A stretch of 64,000 nucleotides of DNA from assembly GCF_006438925.1 (NCBI RefSeq), contig NZ_RCZA01000008.1, positions 1,126 through 65,125 on the forward strand, in the 5' to 3' direction. The notes beneath the pieces are model-generated. The model worked only from the letters and a program-made list of their open reading frames with translations, searched no databases and had not been told where the DNA came from. Shown piece after piece: positions 42,812-52,356 of the stretch. Position 1 is the stretch's first letter, and each line of letters starts with the position of its first letter. Both the position numbers and the translations under genes were made by a program. This DNA comes from Pseudomonas mandelii (GTDB lineage Bacteria > Pseudomonadota > Gammaproteobacteria > Pseudomonadales > Pseudomonadaceae).

Positions 42812-44880
42812 GCGGATTTTTTACCGGCATGCCCCCGGCGCGGGACTGGTTCTACGGTGTGCGAACGTTCGCGGCATCGATGATCGCGTTGTACATCGCC
42901 ATGCTCATGCAAATGCCCCGGCCTTACTGGGCGATGGCCACGGTCTACATCGTTTCCAGTCCGTTTCTCGGCCCTACCAGTTCCAAGGCGCTGTACCGCG
43001 CGGTCGGCACCCTTCTCGGTGCCGCCGCCGCGGTTTTTTTCGTGCCGATGTTTGTCCAGAGCCCCTATGTACTGGTGGTGGTCATCGCGCTGTGGACCGG
43101 GATTCTGCTGTTTCTGTCGCTGCATCTGCGCACGGCCAACAGTTACGCGCTGATGCTCGCCGGTTACACCTTGCCGCTGATCGCCCTGCCGGTGGTGGAT
43201 AACCCGTTGGGGGTGTGGGACGTGGCCGAAGCGCGGACGGAAGAAATCTTCCTCGGCATCGCCGTGGCCGCGGTGGTCGGCGCCATGTTCTGGCCTCGGC
43301 GGCTGGCGCCGGTGTTCAACGATTCGGTGAACAAATGGTTTGCCGATGCCTCGACTTACAGCCTGCGTTTCCTCTGCCGCAACGTGCAGCCGGACGAAGT
43401 GAGTGCGCTGCGTTCGTCGATGGTCGCGACCTTCAACACGCTGGAATTGATGATCGGCCAGTTGCCCCACGAAGGCGCGCGGCCGCAAACGGTGCGCAAC
43501 ACCAAGGAACTGCGCGGGCGAATGATTCATTTGCTGCCGGTGATTGATGCTCTTGATGACGCGCTGTATGCCCTTGAACGGCGCACGCCGGAGCTTGTGG
43601 ATAAGTTCGCGCCGCTGCTGGCGGCGACCACCGAATGGCTCGACCACAAAGACGCCGACCTCGCCCGCTGGCAAGCGCTGAAAGATCAACTCGAAGCGCT
43701 GCAACCGTCCGCCGAAGCGTTGGATGATCGCAAACAGCTGCTGTTCTCCAACGCCCTGTATCGCCTCGGCGAGTGGATCGATGTGTGGCAGGACTGCCGC
43801 AGCCTGCAGTACGCCATCGAGTGCGAAAGCCAGGACAGCTGGCGCGCGGTGTATCGGCACTGGCGGCTCGGTCGGCTGTCGCCGTTTCTCGACCGTGGGC
43901 TGATGCTCTATTCGGCGGCGTCCACGGTCACCGCCATCATCGTCGCTTCGGTGCTGTGGATTCTGCTCGGCTGGACCGACGGTGGCGCCGCGGTGATTCT
44001 GGCGGCGGTGGCGTGCAGCTTTTTCGCTTCGATGGACGACCCGGCACCGCAGATTTTCAGATTCTTTTTCTGGACGGCAATGTCGGTGTTGTTCGCCAGT
44101 CTTTACCTGTTTCTGGTCCTGCCCAACCTGCATGACTTCCCGATGCTGGTGCTGGCGTTTGCCGTGCCGTTCATTTGCATCGGCACTCTGACGGTAAAAC
44201 CGCAGTTCTATCTGGGCATGCTGCTGACCCTCGTCAACACGTCATCGTTCATCAGTATTCAGGGCGCCTACGACGCGGATTTCCTCAGCTTCGTAAACTC
44301 CAACCTGGCCGGTCCCGTGGGCTTGTTGTTCGCCTTCGTCTGGACCCTGATCGCCCGGCCGTTCGGCGCCGAACTGGCGGCCAAGCGCCTGACCCGTTTC
44401 AGCTGGCGCGACATTGTCAGCCTCACTGAACCGGCCTCGCTGGCCGATCACCGGCACCTGGGCGTGCAGATGCTCGATCGCCTGATGCAGCATTTGCCGC
44501 GCCTGGCCATGACCGGCCAGGACACGGGCATCGCCCTGCGGGAAGTGCGCGTGGCGCTGAACCTGCTGGATTTGCTCGCCTATACGCCGCGAGTACTCGG
44601 CGTACCGCAAGTGCTGTTGCACCAGGTGGTGGCCGAGGTCGGCGAGTATTTCAAGGCCTGCCTCAAGGCCGGCGAGCGTTTGCCGGCGCCGAGCCCGTTG
44701 CTGATGACCCTGGATCGCACCCGCCGTGCTCTCAACACGGAGTGCGATGAAGGTGCGCGTCTGCATCTGCTGCACGCCTTGAGCGGCCTGCGTTTGTCGC
44801 TGCTGCCAGGGGTGGAATTCGTCGGCGCCGGCGAGCTCGAAGAACCGCTTCCCCATGGCATCGATGGAGCGCCTTTATGA
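42808..44880 (+). CDS. FUSC-family inner-membrane efflux protein (AaeB-like)
   Basis: 690 residues with two blocks of membrane spans (about 18-170 and 365-510) separated and followed by large soluble parts, the FUSC/AaeB layout. MPRPYWAMATVYIVSSPFLG and LYRAVGTLLGAAAAVFFVP are typical. Start TTG 42808 overlaps the MarR stop; ATG 42829 would remove seven residues. In E. coli AaeB with AaeA exports aromatic carboxylic acids. Here it is followed by a DUF1656 protein, an AaeA-like adaptor and an outer-membrane factor. Confidence 0.92.
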   Translation: MSGFFTGMPPARDWFYGVRTFAASMIALYIAMLMQMPRPYWAMATVYIVSSPFLGPTSSKALYRAVGTLLGAAAAVFFVPMFVQSPYVLVVVIALWTGILLFLSLHLRTANSYALMLAGYTLPLIALPVVDNPLGVWDVAEARTEEIFLGIAVAAVVGAMFWPRRLAPVFNDSVNKWFADASTYSLRFLCRNVQPDEVSALRSSMVATFNTLELMIGQLPHEGARPQTVRNTKELRGRMIHLLPVIDALDDALYALERRTPELVDKFAPLLAATTEWLDHKDADLARWQALKDQLEALQPSAEALDDRKQLLFSNALYRLGEWIDVWQDCRSLQYAIECESQDSWRAVYRHWRLGRLSPFLDRGLMLYSAASTVTAIIVASVLWILLGWTDGGAAVILAAVACSFFASMDDPAPQIFRFFFWTAMSVLFASLYLFLVLPNLHDFPMLVLAFAVPFICIGTLTVKPQFYLGMLLTLVNTSSFISIQGAYDADFLSFVNSNLAGPVGLLFAFVWTLIARPFGAELAAKRLTRFSWRDIVSLTEPASLADHRHLGVQMLDRLMQHLPRLAMTGQDTGIALREVRVALNLLDLLAYTPRVLGVPQVLLHQVVAEVGEYFKACLKAGERLPAPSPLLMTLDRTRRALNTECDEGARLHLLHALSGLRLSLLPGVEFVGAGELEEPLPHGIDGAPL

Positions 44881-45086
44881 TCGGTGACCTGGATATCAGC
44901 GGGGTGTTTCTGCCCACGCTGCTCGTGCTGATGGGCATTACGTATGTGTTGTTCCTGCTGGTGCACGGGTTGCTGACGCGTCTGCACTTTTACCGTCTGG
45001 TCTGGCACCGGGCATTGTTTAACGTGGCTCTCTACGCTGTGCTGCTCGGCGCCGTGGACTCACTCAGTCGATACCTGATGACATGA
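44877..45086 (+). CDS. DUF1656 (AaeX-like) small membrane protein
   Basis: 69 residues with two membrane spans (FLPTLLVLMGITYVLFLLVH and LFNVALYAVLLGAVDSL). Coupled by ATGA to the FUSC gene before and the adaptor gene after. AaeX-type proteins regularly accompany AaeAB; their role is not established. Confidence 0.92.
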   Translation: MIGDLDISGVFLPTLLVLMGITYVLFLLVHGLLTRLHFYRLVWHRALFNVALYAVLLGAVDSLSRYLMT

Positions 45087-45970
45087 AAAAACCTTTTTTG
45101 ACCATCGGTCGCGTGGTGCTGACTCTGCTGATCGTGACCTTCGCCGTTGTCGTGGTCTGGCGCATGGTGATGTATTACATGTTCGCGCCCTGGACCCGCG
45201 ACGGCCACATTCGCGCCGACATCGTGCAGATCGCGCCGGACGTGTCCGGGCTGATCCAGCGAGTCGACGTGCGTGACAACCAATTAGTCAAACGTGGTCA
45301 AGTGCTGTTCAGCATTGACCAGGACCGTTTCAAACTGGCCCTGCGTCAGGCCAAGGCGGCAGTCGCCGACCGGCAGGAAACCCTGGCGCAGGCGCAACGC
45401 GAAGCCAAGCGTAACCGTGGCCTCGGCAATCTGGTGCCCGGTGAGCAACTGGAAGAGAGCCAGTCCCGGGTGGCCCGCGCCGAAGTGGCGTTGATGGAAG
45501 CTCAGGTGGCGGTGGACAGCGCCCAGCTCAACCTTGACCGCTCGACCATCCGCAGCCCGGTGGATGGCTACGTCAACGACCGTGCACCGCGCAACCAGGA
45601 ATTCGTCACCGCCGGGCGTCCGGTGTTGTCGGTGGTGGACAGCAATTCGTTCCACATCGACGGTTATTTTGAAGAAACCAAACTGGACGGCATTCATGTC
45701 GGCCAGAGCGTCGATATTCGGGTGATCGGCGATCGGGCTCGCCTGCGCGGGCATGTGGAAAGCATCGTCGCCGGGATCGAAGACCGTGACCGCAGCAGCG
45801 GCAGCAACTTGCTGCCCAACGTCAACCCGGCGTTCAGCTGGGTACGGCTGGCCCAGCGGATTCCGGTGCGGATCGCCTTCGACGATGTGCCGGCGGATTT
45901 CCGCATGATCGCTGGGCGTACCGCCACAGTGTCGATCATTGACGATCAAACCCAGGAGCCCGCGAAATGA
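45083..45970 (+). CDS. HlyD-family efflux adaptor (AaeA-like)
   Basis: 295 residues. One N-terminal span (about 11-31), then YYMFAPWTRDGHIRADIVQI and the lipoyl halves VSGLIQRVDVRDNQLVKRGQ and IRSPVDGYVNDRAPR, with a short coiled coil between. These are AaeA/EmrA-like features. It links the FUSC protein with the outer-membrane factor. ATGA overlaps on both sides. Confidence 0.92.
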   Translation: MKKPFLTIGRVVLTLLIVTFAVVVVWRMVMYYMFAPWTRDGHIRADIVQIAPDVSGLIQRVDVRDNQLVKRGQVLFSIDQDRFKLALRQAKAAVADRQETLAQAQREAKRNRGLGNLVPGEQLEESQSRVARAEVALMEAQVAVDSAQLNLDRSTIRSPVDGYVNDRAPRNQEFVTAGRPVLSVVDSNSFHIDGYFEETKLDGIHVGQSVDIRVIGDRARLRGHVESIVAGIEDRDRSSGSNLLPNVNPAFSWVRLAQRIPVRIAFDDVPADFRMIAGRTATVSIIDDQTQEPAK

Positions 45971-47415
45971 GCAGGGCCTCGGGTTTGGCTATCGCCGGGT
46001 TAGGCCTGTTGCTGTCGGCCTGCCAGGTGGTCGGGCCGGATTATCACTTGCCGGACGAGGCCGCCGTACACCGTGAAGACTTGCAGGGCGACTTGGCGGT
46101 GAACGGCAAAAATGTCGTCTCGGCGCCGGTGCCCAGCGATTGGTGGCGCTTGTATCAAGATCCGCGCCTCGATCAATTGGTCGAGCAGGCCATGGCCTCC
46201 AACACCGATTTACGCGTGGCAGCGGCGAACCTTTCCCGAGCGCGCGCGCAGGTCGATGAAGCTCAAGCGGCCGGTGGCTGGAGCGGCGGGGTGAAGATGG
46301 GCGCCCAACGTTTGCAGGAGTCCGGCGAAGCATTCCTGCTGCCGGAGAAAGTGCCGGTGGCCAACGTCGGCGACATTGGCATTACCACCTCGTATCAGTT
46401 CGACCTGTTTGGCACGTTGCAGCGCGGCATCGAAGCGGCCAAGGCTAATGCCGATGCGACGCAAGCCGCGGCGGATACCGCACGAATCACCTTGGTAGCC
46501 GATGTGGTTCGGGCCTACACCCAAGTCTGCGCCGCCAACGAAGAGCAGGAAATCGCCCAGCATTCCCTCGACCTGCAAGCCCAGAGCACCACGCTAATCC
46601 AACGTCTGCGTGACGCCGGGCGCGGTGACGAAACTCAAGTGACCCGCTCGCAAACCCAATTCAAATCCTTGCGCGCCGACATGCCGCGTTATGAGGCGGC
46701 CCGTCAGGCCGGGTTGTTCCGCTTGTCGATGCTGTTGGCCAAACCGCTGGAGCAACTGCCAGCCGGCACCGACCGCTGTGCGGAGCTGCCAAAGATTGCG
46801 CAATTATTACCGGTCGGTGACGGCGCGACGTTGCTCAAGCGCCGTCCCGATGTGCGGCAGGCCGAGCGACGACTGGCTGCCGCGACCGCCGGCATCGGCA
46901 TCGCCACCGGCGAGTTGTACCCGGACATCAGCATCGGCGCGACCGTCGGTACCGTCGGCATCCTGGAAAACCTCGGCAAACCGGCGACCAATCGCTGGGG
47001 CTTCGGGCCGTTGCTGACCTGGACCGTGCCGTCCAACGGCTCCCGGGCGCGAATCCGCGAGGCCGAAGCCTCCACCCAAGGCGCGCTGGCACATTTCGAT
47101 GGCGTGGTGCTCAACGCCATCCGCGAAACCCAAACCGGCCTGGCGCAGTACTCCGCGTTGCTGCAGCGCCGCGATGCGTTGGCCGACGCCGAGCAATCAG
47201 CGCAATTGGCCGCAGACCAGACTCACCGCTTCTTCCAGGCCGGCCGCGCATCGTTCCTGGCGGACTTGCAAGCGACCCGCACCTACACCGACGTGCGGGC
47301 GCAACTGGCTTCCGCCAGCACGCAGGTTGCCATGAGCCAGATCGATTTGTTCCTGGCATTGGGCGGCGGCTGGGAAAGCGGACGAACGCAAGGCACGAAC
47401 TCCGGCAAACCCTGA
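45967..47415 (+). CDS. NodT-type outer-membrane efflux lipoprotein
   Basis: 482 residues. Lipoprotein signal with lipobox LSAC (Cys19), followed by QVVGPDYHLP. Two OEP repeats: ITTSYQFDLFGTLQRGIEAA and AERRLAAATAGIGIATGELY. It completes the FUSC-based efflux path. ATGA links it to the adaptor gene. It is a separate gene from the REPIN-modified factor at 14581. Confidence 0.92.
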   Translation: MSRASGLAIAGLGLLLSACQVVGPDYHLPDEAAVHREDLQGDLAVNGKNVVSAPVPSDWWRLYQDPRLDQLVEQAMASNTDLRVAAANLSRARAQVDEAQAAGGWSGGVKMGAQRLQESGEAFLLPEKVPVANVGDIGITTSYQFDLFGTLQRGIEAAKANADATQAAADTARITLVADVVRAYTQVCAANEEQEIAQHSLDLQAQSTTLIQRLRDAGRGDETQVTRSQTQFKSLRADMPRYEAARQAGLFRLSMLLAKPLEQLPAGTDRCAELPKIAQLLPVGDGATLLKRRPDVRQAERRLAAATAGIGIATGELYPDISIGATVGTVGILENLGKPATNRWGFGPLLTWTVPSNGSRARIREAEASTQGALAHFDGVVLNAIRETQTGLAQYSALLQRRDALADAEQSAQLAADQTHRFFQAGRASFLADLQATRTYTDVRAQLASASTQVAMSQIDLFLALGGGWESGRTQGTNSGKP

Positions 47416-47497
47416 GGCCGTTGCTATGCTTTGATTTGATGAGGTCGCGCGTCGAACTCATCAATCAAGGCTCGCGTTGGTCATGGGGATTCCAATA

Positions 47498-48136
47498 ATG
47501 AAAAACCCTTATGCTCCCGGCTTCTGGTGCGCTATAGCGGCATTGGTGTTGCTGTCGGCCACCTATTTCTACGGCATCATGCTGGCCAACCAGATCGACA
47601 AGGCGCTGGTATTCCTCGACAGCGCCGCGGCATTGATTGCCGTGATGGCAATCGTGGTGGTGGCCTGGGCGTCGGTCCAGGGTCAGCGGATCAAAAAAAG
47701 ACAGCTCGAACAAGGCAAGACCCTGGTGCTGATCTGGGACACCAAGGTCGCACTGCGCCGTGTCGAAACGGTGTTCGATCGGTATTTCTGGGGCAGTTAC
47801 TGGCAACCGGGGCGTACGTTCCAGGAAGTCATGGGCGAACTCACCGGCACACCGCTGGAAAAAAGCCTCGAAACCCTGAAAAAACAATGCCAGGCGCTGG
47901 ACAAGCAAGTGTCGGAGGAGGGCTGGCACTGGCTCAATAACGCCCGTGAACTCTCCGATGTCGCCACCGCCATGGCCCGCGAACGTTATCAGCTGGATTT
48001 TTGCGACCCACGCTCGGAATCCCCAAGCGGCACGGCGGTGATCAATCGTGACTTCGAAGTGCTGGTCTATACATGGACCGCACGGCTCAAGAGCTTTGAT
48101 CATCAACTTGATGAGATCGAGGTTCAGTATTCCTGA
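47498..48136 (+). CDS. Conserved membrane protein of unknown function
   Basis: 212 residues. Two membrane spans near the N-terminus (about 6-26, FWCAIAALVLLSATYFYGIM; and 38-58, AAALIAVMAIVVVAWASV), then a soluble part rich in charged helix. GGGGA lies 8 bases before ATG 47498; a TTG 21 bases earlier is less likely. I do not recognise a family. Confidence 0.75.
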   Translation: MKNPYAPGFWCAIAALVLLSATYFYGIMLANQIDKALVFLDSAAALIAVMAIVVVAWASVQGQRIKKRQLEQGKTLVLIWDTKVALRRVETVFDRYFWGSYWQPGRTFQEVMGELTGTPLEKSLETLKKQCQALDKQVSEEGWHWLNNARELSDVATAMARERYQLDFCDPRSESPSGTAVINRDFEVLVYTWTARLKSFDHQLDEIEVQYS

Positions 48137-48156
48137 TCTGTGTTTGCAGGGCTGAC

Positions 48157-48237
48157 GCCATCGCGAGCAGGCTCGCTCCCACATGGGTTATGTGTCGATC
48201 ACAACACCCTGTGGGAGCGAGCCTGCTCGCGATGGCG
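48157..48237. repeat. REPIN, GCGAGCAGGCTCGCTCCCAC type
   Basis: CGCCATCGCGAGCAGGCTCG on the left and its complement on the right, about 30 bases apart. The rest of the gap up to 48443 is non-coding, ends in the promoter area of the next gene, and shows nothing I can name. Confidence 0.9.
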
Positions 48238-48443
48238 ATTTCATATCCGCCGAAACTCTCACCACCTGCCAGTTGTCCACAAGCAGTGACACTCCATAGA
48301 CACTCTTTAACCTTTAAACATTGGGTCGCCTGGTGCGCCTGATGCTAATCTCCATCGCACTTTTATCGCAGTCGTGACCGTAACCCGTCGGGTTCAGGGA
48401 AGACGACCACACCTTCAAACAACGGACATTGATCGGGTCATTC

Positions 48444-49949
48444 ATGAATAAATCAGCAGGCGTGCTTCTTGGAATCGTCGTTGCCATCGGTGCAATCAGC
48501 GCCGGCGGTGCCTGGTACACCGGCACCAAACTCGAAGGTGTGCTGAACACCTCGATCGCCGACGCCAACAAAGAGTTGCAAGCCGCGCTGGTCGGTTCCA
48601 ACGGCACGGCGTCGCTGGAGCTGGTGTCGCTGGAGCGCCATGTGTTCAGCAGCACCGCGCACTACCGCCTCAAGGGCGAAGGCGAGATGTTCGGTGAAGC
48701 ACCGGTGGAGTTGCTGTTCGTCGATCGCATCGAACACGGTCCGCTGCCGTTTTCGCGCCTGGTGTCGCTGAAGTGGCTGCCGGTCCTGGCTACCAGTCAC
48801 TACGAACTGGAAAGAACCCCGACCACCGAGAAATGGTTCGTCGCTGCCAAGGACAAATCGCCACTCACGGGCGTGGTCAACATCGGTTACGACAATGCCA
48901 CCAACGGCACCCTGCAATTGCTGCCGCTGGACGTCGCGCTTGACGACAAGTCCAACCTGACATTCTCCGGGCTGAACCTCGATGTCGCCGCCAGCGCACA
49001 AGCGCAGAAGCTCAAGGCCGACGGTTACATGGATAGCCTGACACTGAGCACGGTGGCTGAAGATCAGACGCCGGTGAAGGTCGAACTGAACGGTCTGACC
49101 CTGGCCAGCAACCTGACAAAAAGTACCTATGGCTACTACACCGGCGACAACACCGTCGAGCTGACTGACAGCAAGACCACCTTCGGCGCCAAGCAGTCGG
49201 TCCTGGGTTTCAAGAAATTTGAAATGAAGAACCAGACCGAGGAATCCGGCACCAGCGCTTCGGGGCGTGCCGATTACAAGGTGGGAGAGGTGACCCTGAA
49301 CGGCAAGACGGTCGGCTCTGCGCAGATGGTCATGAGCCTGAAGAACCTCGACATCCCGGCAACCCTGTCGTTGATGCAGATTTACCAGACCAAACTGCAA
49401 CCGTACGAGAGGGCCGCCGCTGAGGCCGTGGCTGCGGGTGAACCGGCGCCAGAGCTGGTCCTGACCCCGGCCGAAGAGGCGCAGGTCAAAACAGGCCTGG
49501 AGAAACTGCTGGCCGCCGGCCCGCAGGTCGCCCTGGAGAATCTGTCGTTCAACACCCCCAATGGCGAAAGCCGCGCCAACCTGGTGCTCGACCTGACCAA
49601 ACCACAATCCATGGACCTGCCGCCCGATCAACTGACCCAACAATTGATCGCGCTGCTGGTCGTCAACGTGAAAGTGTCCAAACCAATGCTCGTTGACCTG
49701 CTGAGCGTGCAGTCGCAAATCGACGGTCAGACCGACGCCAAGCTCATCGCCGATCAGGCCACGGCTACCGCCGACATGTTTGGCAGCATGGCAATCGGTA
49801 CGCAGTTGGCAAAACTGGATGGCAACAACATCGTTTCCAAACTGCACTACGCCAATAATCAGGTGGAATTCAACGGCCAGAAGATGACCGTCGAAGAGTT
49901 TGTCGGGTTTGTCATGAGCAAATTCGGCGGGAATGTCACCGTCGAGTAA
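48444..49949 (+). CDS. YdgA-like (DUF945) family protein
   Basis: 501 residues. N-terminal membrane anchor MNKSAGVLLGIVVAIGAISA, then WYTGTKLEGVLNTSIADANK and the long beta-rich region with repeated LELVSLERHVFSSTAHYRL and FNGQKMTVEEFV at the end, as in DUF945. Likely anchored in the inner membrane and facing the periplasm. Function unknown. Start ATG 48444; an upstream TTG is unlikely. A strong terminator follows. Confidence 0.87.
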   Translation: MNKSAGVLLGIVVAIGAISAGGAWYTGTKLEGVLNTSIADANKELQAALVGSNGTASLELVSLERHVFSSTAHYRLKGEGEMFGEAPVELLFVDRIEHGPLPFSRLVSLKWLPVLATSHYELERTPTTEKWFVAAKDKSPLTGVVNIGYDNATNGTLQLLPLDVALDDKSNLTFSGLNLDVAASAQAQKLKADGYMDSLTLSTVAEDQTPVKVELNGLTLASNLTKSTYGYYTGDNTVELTDSKTTFGAKQSVLGFKKFEMKNQTEESGTSASGRADYKVGEVTLNGKTVGSAQMVMSLKNLDIPATLSLMQIYQTKLQPYERAAAEAVAAGEPAPELVLTPAEEAQVKTGLEKLLAAGPQVALENLSFNTPNGESRANLVLDLTKPQSMDLPPDQLTQQLIALLVVNVKVSKPMLVDLLSVQSQIDGQTDAKLIADQATATADMFGSMAIGTQLAKLDGNNIVSKLHYANNQVEFNGQKMTVEEFVGFVMSKFGGNVTVE

Positions 49950-49967
49950 AACCAGGGCTTACACACC

Positions 49968-50006
49968 GACGCCCGGCCTCTGCACAACGCAGACGCCGGG
50001 CGTTTT
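49968..50006 (+). terminator. Intrinsic terminator after the DUF945 gene
   Basis: ACGCCCGGC and GCCGGGCGT pair over a loop of about 16 bases and are followed by TTTT. The reverse complement has no equal T-run, so it mainly serves the plus strand. Confidence 0.85.
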
Positions 50007-50039
50007 GCTGTCTGGCGTTTGAAATGGGGGGAACAGCCG

Positions 50040-51569
50040 TCAATTCAGGTCCCTAATCAGCCGCCACGCCTCGTCCACCGTCAACGGCTGTTTCATCCGT
50101 TCGGCGAGCATCGCTATCGCACGTTCTTCATCGCATGCCACTGCGGCGACCACCAATCCCTCCTTGCCGAACAGGCCGATAAAGGGTGGATGGTCAGGGT
50201 CGCCTTTGAACTCGACCTCATCCCAGGTCGCGGCGTGGCCAAGGTAGTCGTAGTTTTTACCGAAGTGCCAGGTCCAGAAATAGGGGATGTCGAGGTAATG
50301 CTCGTCGCCGCCAAGCATGTTCATCGCCGCGATCCGTGCCTGTTGTTGTGCCAGGCGCCAATGTTCGATTCGTTGGGGCTGGCCGTTGAGCGGGAAGGTC
50401 GCGATATCGCCGGCGGCCCAAAGCCCATCGGTCACGCGCATCCCGCCGTCGACCTTCAGCGACTGGTCTTTTTCCAGGGGAAGGCCGGTAAATGCGCCGG
50501 TTGCCGGGCTGACGCCAATGCCGACCAACACCAGATCCGCCGGTAAACGTTGACCGTTGTCCAGGCGTACCGCTTCAACCTTGGTCGTTCCTTCGACGTG
50601 CGTTGCGTTGCCATCCGTATGAAACACCACGCCGTTGGCCTCGTGCAGGGCACGAATCGCCTTGCCGACGGCCTCGCCAAACTGTTTGGCAAAAGGTACT
50701 GCATGGCGGGCCAGAACGGTGACGTCCAGACCGTATTGACGCAGGGAGGACGCGGATTCCATGGCAATAAAACTGTCGCCGATGATCACCGCTCGTTGGC
50801 CTGGTTGTGCCGAGCGCAGAATCCGCTGCGCCTGATCCTTCGAACGCAGCACGAACACCTGTGGCAGGTCGGCGCCAGGCAGCGTCAGCGGGTTGGGTGT
50901 GCCACCGGTGGCGAGCAGGGCAGCGTCGTAGCTCAGCGATTGACCATCAGCCAGGTGCAAGGTCTTGTTCGCGGCGTCCAGGCTCGCCACTTCTGCGTTT
51001 ATTCGCTCAATGCGCTGTTCGCGGTAAAAGTGCTCATCACGCAGCGGCGGGACTTCTTCCGGCGGCATCTCCCCGGCAATCACGAATTTACTCAAGACCG
51101 TGCGGTCGTAACCGGCGTCGGTTTCACGGTCAATCAACAGCACCCGCCCACCGAAGCCCTTTTCGCGCAATGCTGCCGCGCACGCCGTGCCTGCCGCACC
51201 GGCACCGATGATCACAAACGTTCGCTCGTCGTCCGCTGGTGGGGTGTGAGCGTCGGACATCGGCTGATCGTCGACCCAGACCTCGCCATCGCGCACTTCC
51301 AGCGGATAGCGCTTGAGGCTGTCCAGGGCCGGCGGTTCGCACAGCGCACCGTCCTCGATCCGATACGCGGCCTTGTGCCAGGGGCAGATCAAACGTCCGT
51401 GGCACAGAGCGCCTTCAGCCAGCGGCGCCCCGGCATGGGGGCATTCGCCCTGAAAAGCGCGCAGATGATCGCCCACCCGCAGCAGGACAATTTTCGTGTC
51501 CGCGATCTGGACCTCAAGGCCCCGGTTTTCGGACACATCGGCGAAACGGGCGACGCGGTGCAGTGCCAT
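50040..51569 (-). CDS. Rieske [2Fe-2S] / FAD-dependent oxidoreductase (AIFM3-like)
   Basis: 509 residues. N-terminal Rieske domain with CPHAGAP (about 43-49) and CPWHKAAY (about 62-69) supplying 2 Cys and 2 His. Then a pyridine nucleotide-disulfide reductase with FVIIGAGAAGTACAAALRE (FAD), AVIIGDSFIAMESASSL (NAD(P)H) and GLWAAGDIATFP. A reductase C-terminal domain closes it. Such proteins pass electrons from NAD(P)H to an iron-sulfur partner. Start ATG 51569 with GGAGAG upstream. Convergent with the DUF945 gene, divergent from the next. Confidence 0.92.
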   Translation of the reverse strand: MALHRVARFADVSENRGLEVQIADTKIVLLRVGDHLRAFQGECPHAGAPLAEGALCHGRLICPWHKAAYRIEDGALCEPPALDSLKRYPLEVRDGEVWVDDQPMSDAHTPPADDERTFVIIGAGAAGTACAAALREKGFGGRVLLIDRETDAGYDRTVLSKFVIAGEMPPEEVPPLRDEHFYREQRIERINAEVASLDAANKTLHLADGQSLSYDAALLATGGTPNPLTLPGADLPQVFVLRSKDQAQRILRSAQPGQRAVIIGDSFIAMESASSLRQYGLDVTVLARHAVPFAKQFGEAVGKAIRALHEANGVVFHTDGNATHVEGTTKVEAVRLDNGQRLPADLVLVGIGVSPATGAFTGLPLEKDQSLKVDGGMRVTDGLWAAGDIATFPLNGQPQRIEHWRLAQQQARIAAMNMLGGDEHYLDIPYFWTWHFGKNYDYLGHAATWDEVEFKGDPDHPPFIGLFGKEGLVVAAVACDEERAIAMLAERMKQPLTVDEAWRLIRDLN

Positions 51570-51708
51570 GATCACTCTCCAGGCAAGCGTTTCACTTAAG
51601 AGTTTGGCGCTTATCTGGAGGTTCAGCCAATTCCCGCTGCCACCGAGTGAACGGTCCGGCTATAGTTTGCACGCCGACGACGGCCCCACCCGCACAAGGT
51701 GCTCCGGT

Positions 51709-52269
51709 ATGACCCGATTGACCTCTCTGAATCCTTGGCTGGCGGCCGTTGCAGTCGCCCTTTGCGTGCAAATTCCGGCGCAGGCCCAGGAGCGTTTCAC
51801 CCTGAACATCCCAGGTGTCACCGACGATCGACTGTTCCTCTCGGCTTCCGCCAGCGATGCGCCCAATTGTGGTGGGCACAACCAGTCGCCGGCCTTGAAC
51901 TGGAACGCCGGCCCGGCGGGCACCCTCAGTTACGCCATTGTCATGCACGATCCCGACGGCCAAAAAGGCCAAGGCGTCGATCACTGGGTGCATTACGGCA
52001 TCAAAGCCACGACTCATCAGATTGCCGCCGGCGTCGGCGCAAAATCCGCCCTGGAAGGTGTCAGTGGCACCAACAGCAAAGGCACCACAGGTTATATGGG
52101 CCCTTGCCCGCCGGTCGGTGACAGTGCGCATCACTACATCATCCAGCTCTACGCCCTGGATCTGGCGCCGGACGCTTTGCCTGCGGGCCTGACGCGCGCG
52201 CAGTTACTGGAAAAAATCAAAGGCCATGTGCTGAAAAACAGCAGTGTGGTGCGGCGTTATCACCGCTGA
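51709..52269 (+). CDS. YbhB/YbcL-family (PEBP-like) secreted protein
   Basis: 186 residues. Signal peptide ending IPAQAQ (cleavage about 25/26). Then the phosphatidylethanolamine-binding fold: SPALNWNAGPAGTLSYAIVM, HDPDGQKGQG, DHWVHYGI and YMGPCPPVGDSAHHYIIQLY. Start ATG 51709 with AAGGTG upstream. Periplasmic; ligand unknown. Confidence 0.92.
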   Translation: MTRLTSLNPWLAAVAVALCVQIPAQAQERFTLNIPGVTDDRLFLSASASDAPNCGGHNQSPALNWNAGPAGTLSYAIVMHDPDGQKGQGVDHWVHYGIKATTHQIAAGVGAKSALEGVSGTNSKGTTGYMGPCPPVGDSAHHYIIQLYALDLAPDALPAGLTRAQLLEKIKGHVLKNSSVVRRYHR

Positions 52270-52356
52270 AATTAATTTCGGCCGGTTTAACCCGAAGCTG
52301 AAGAGGGGCTCGTCTCAGAGGATGAATGGATCAATTTCCTCCTGAGGTCAGCCCCC

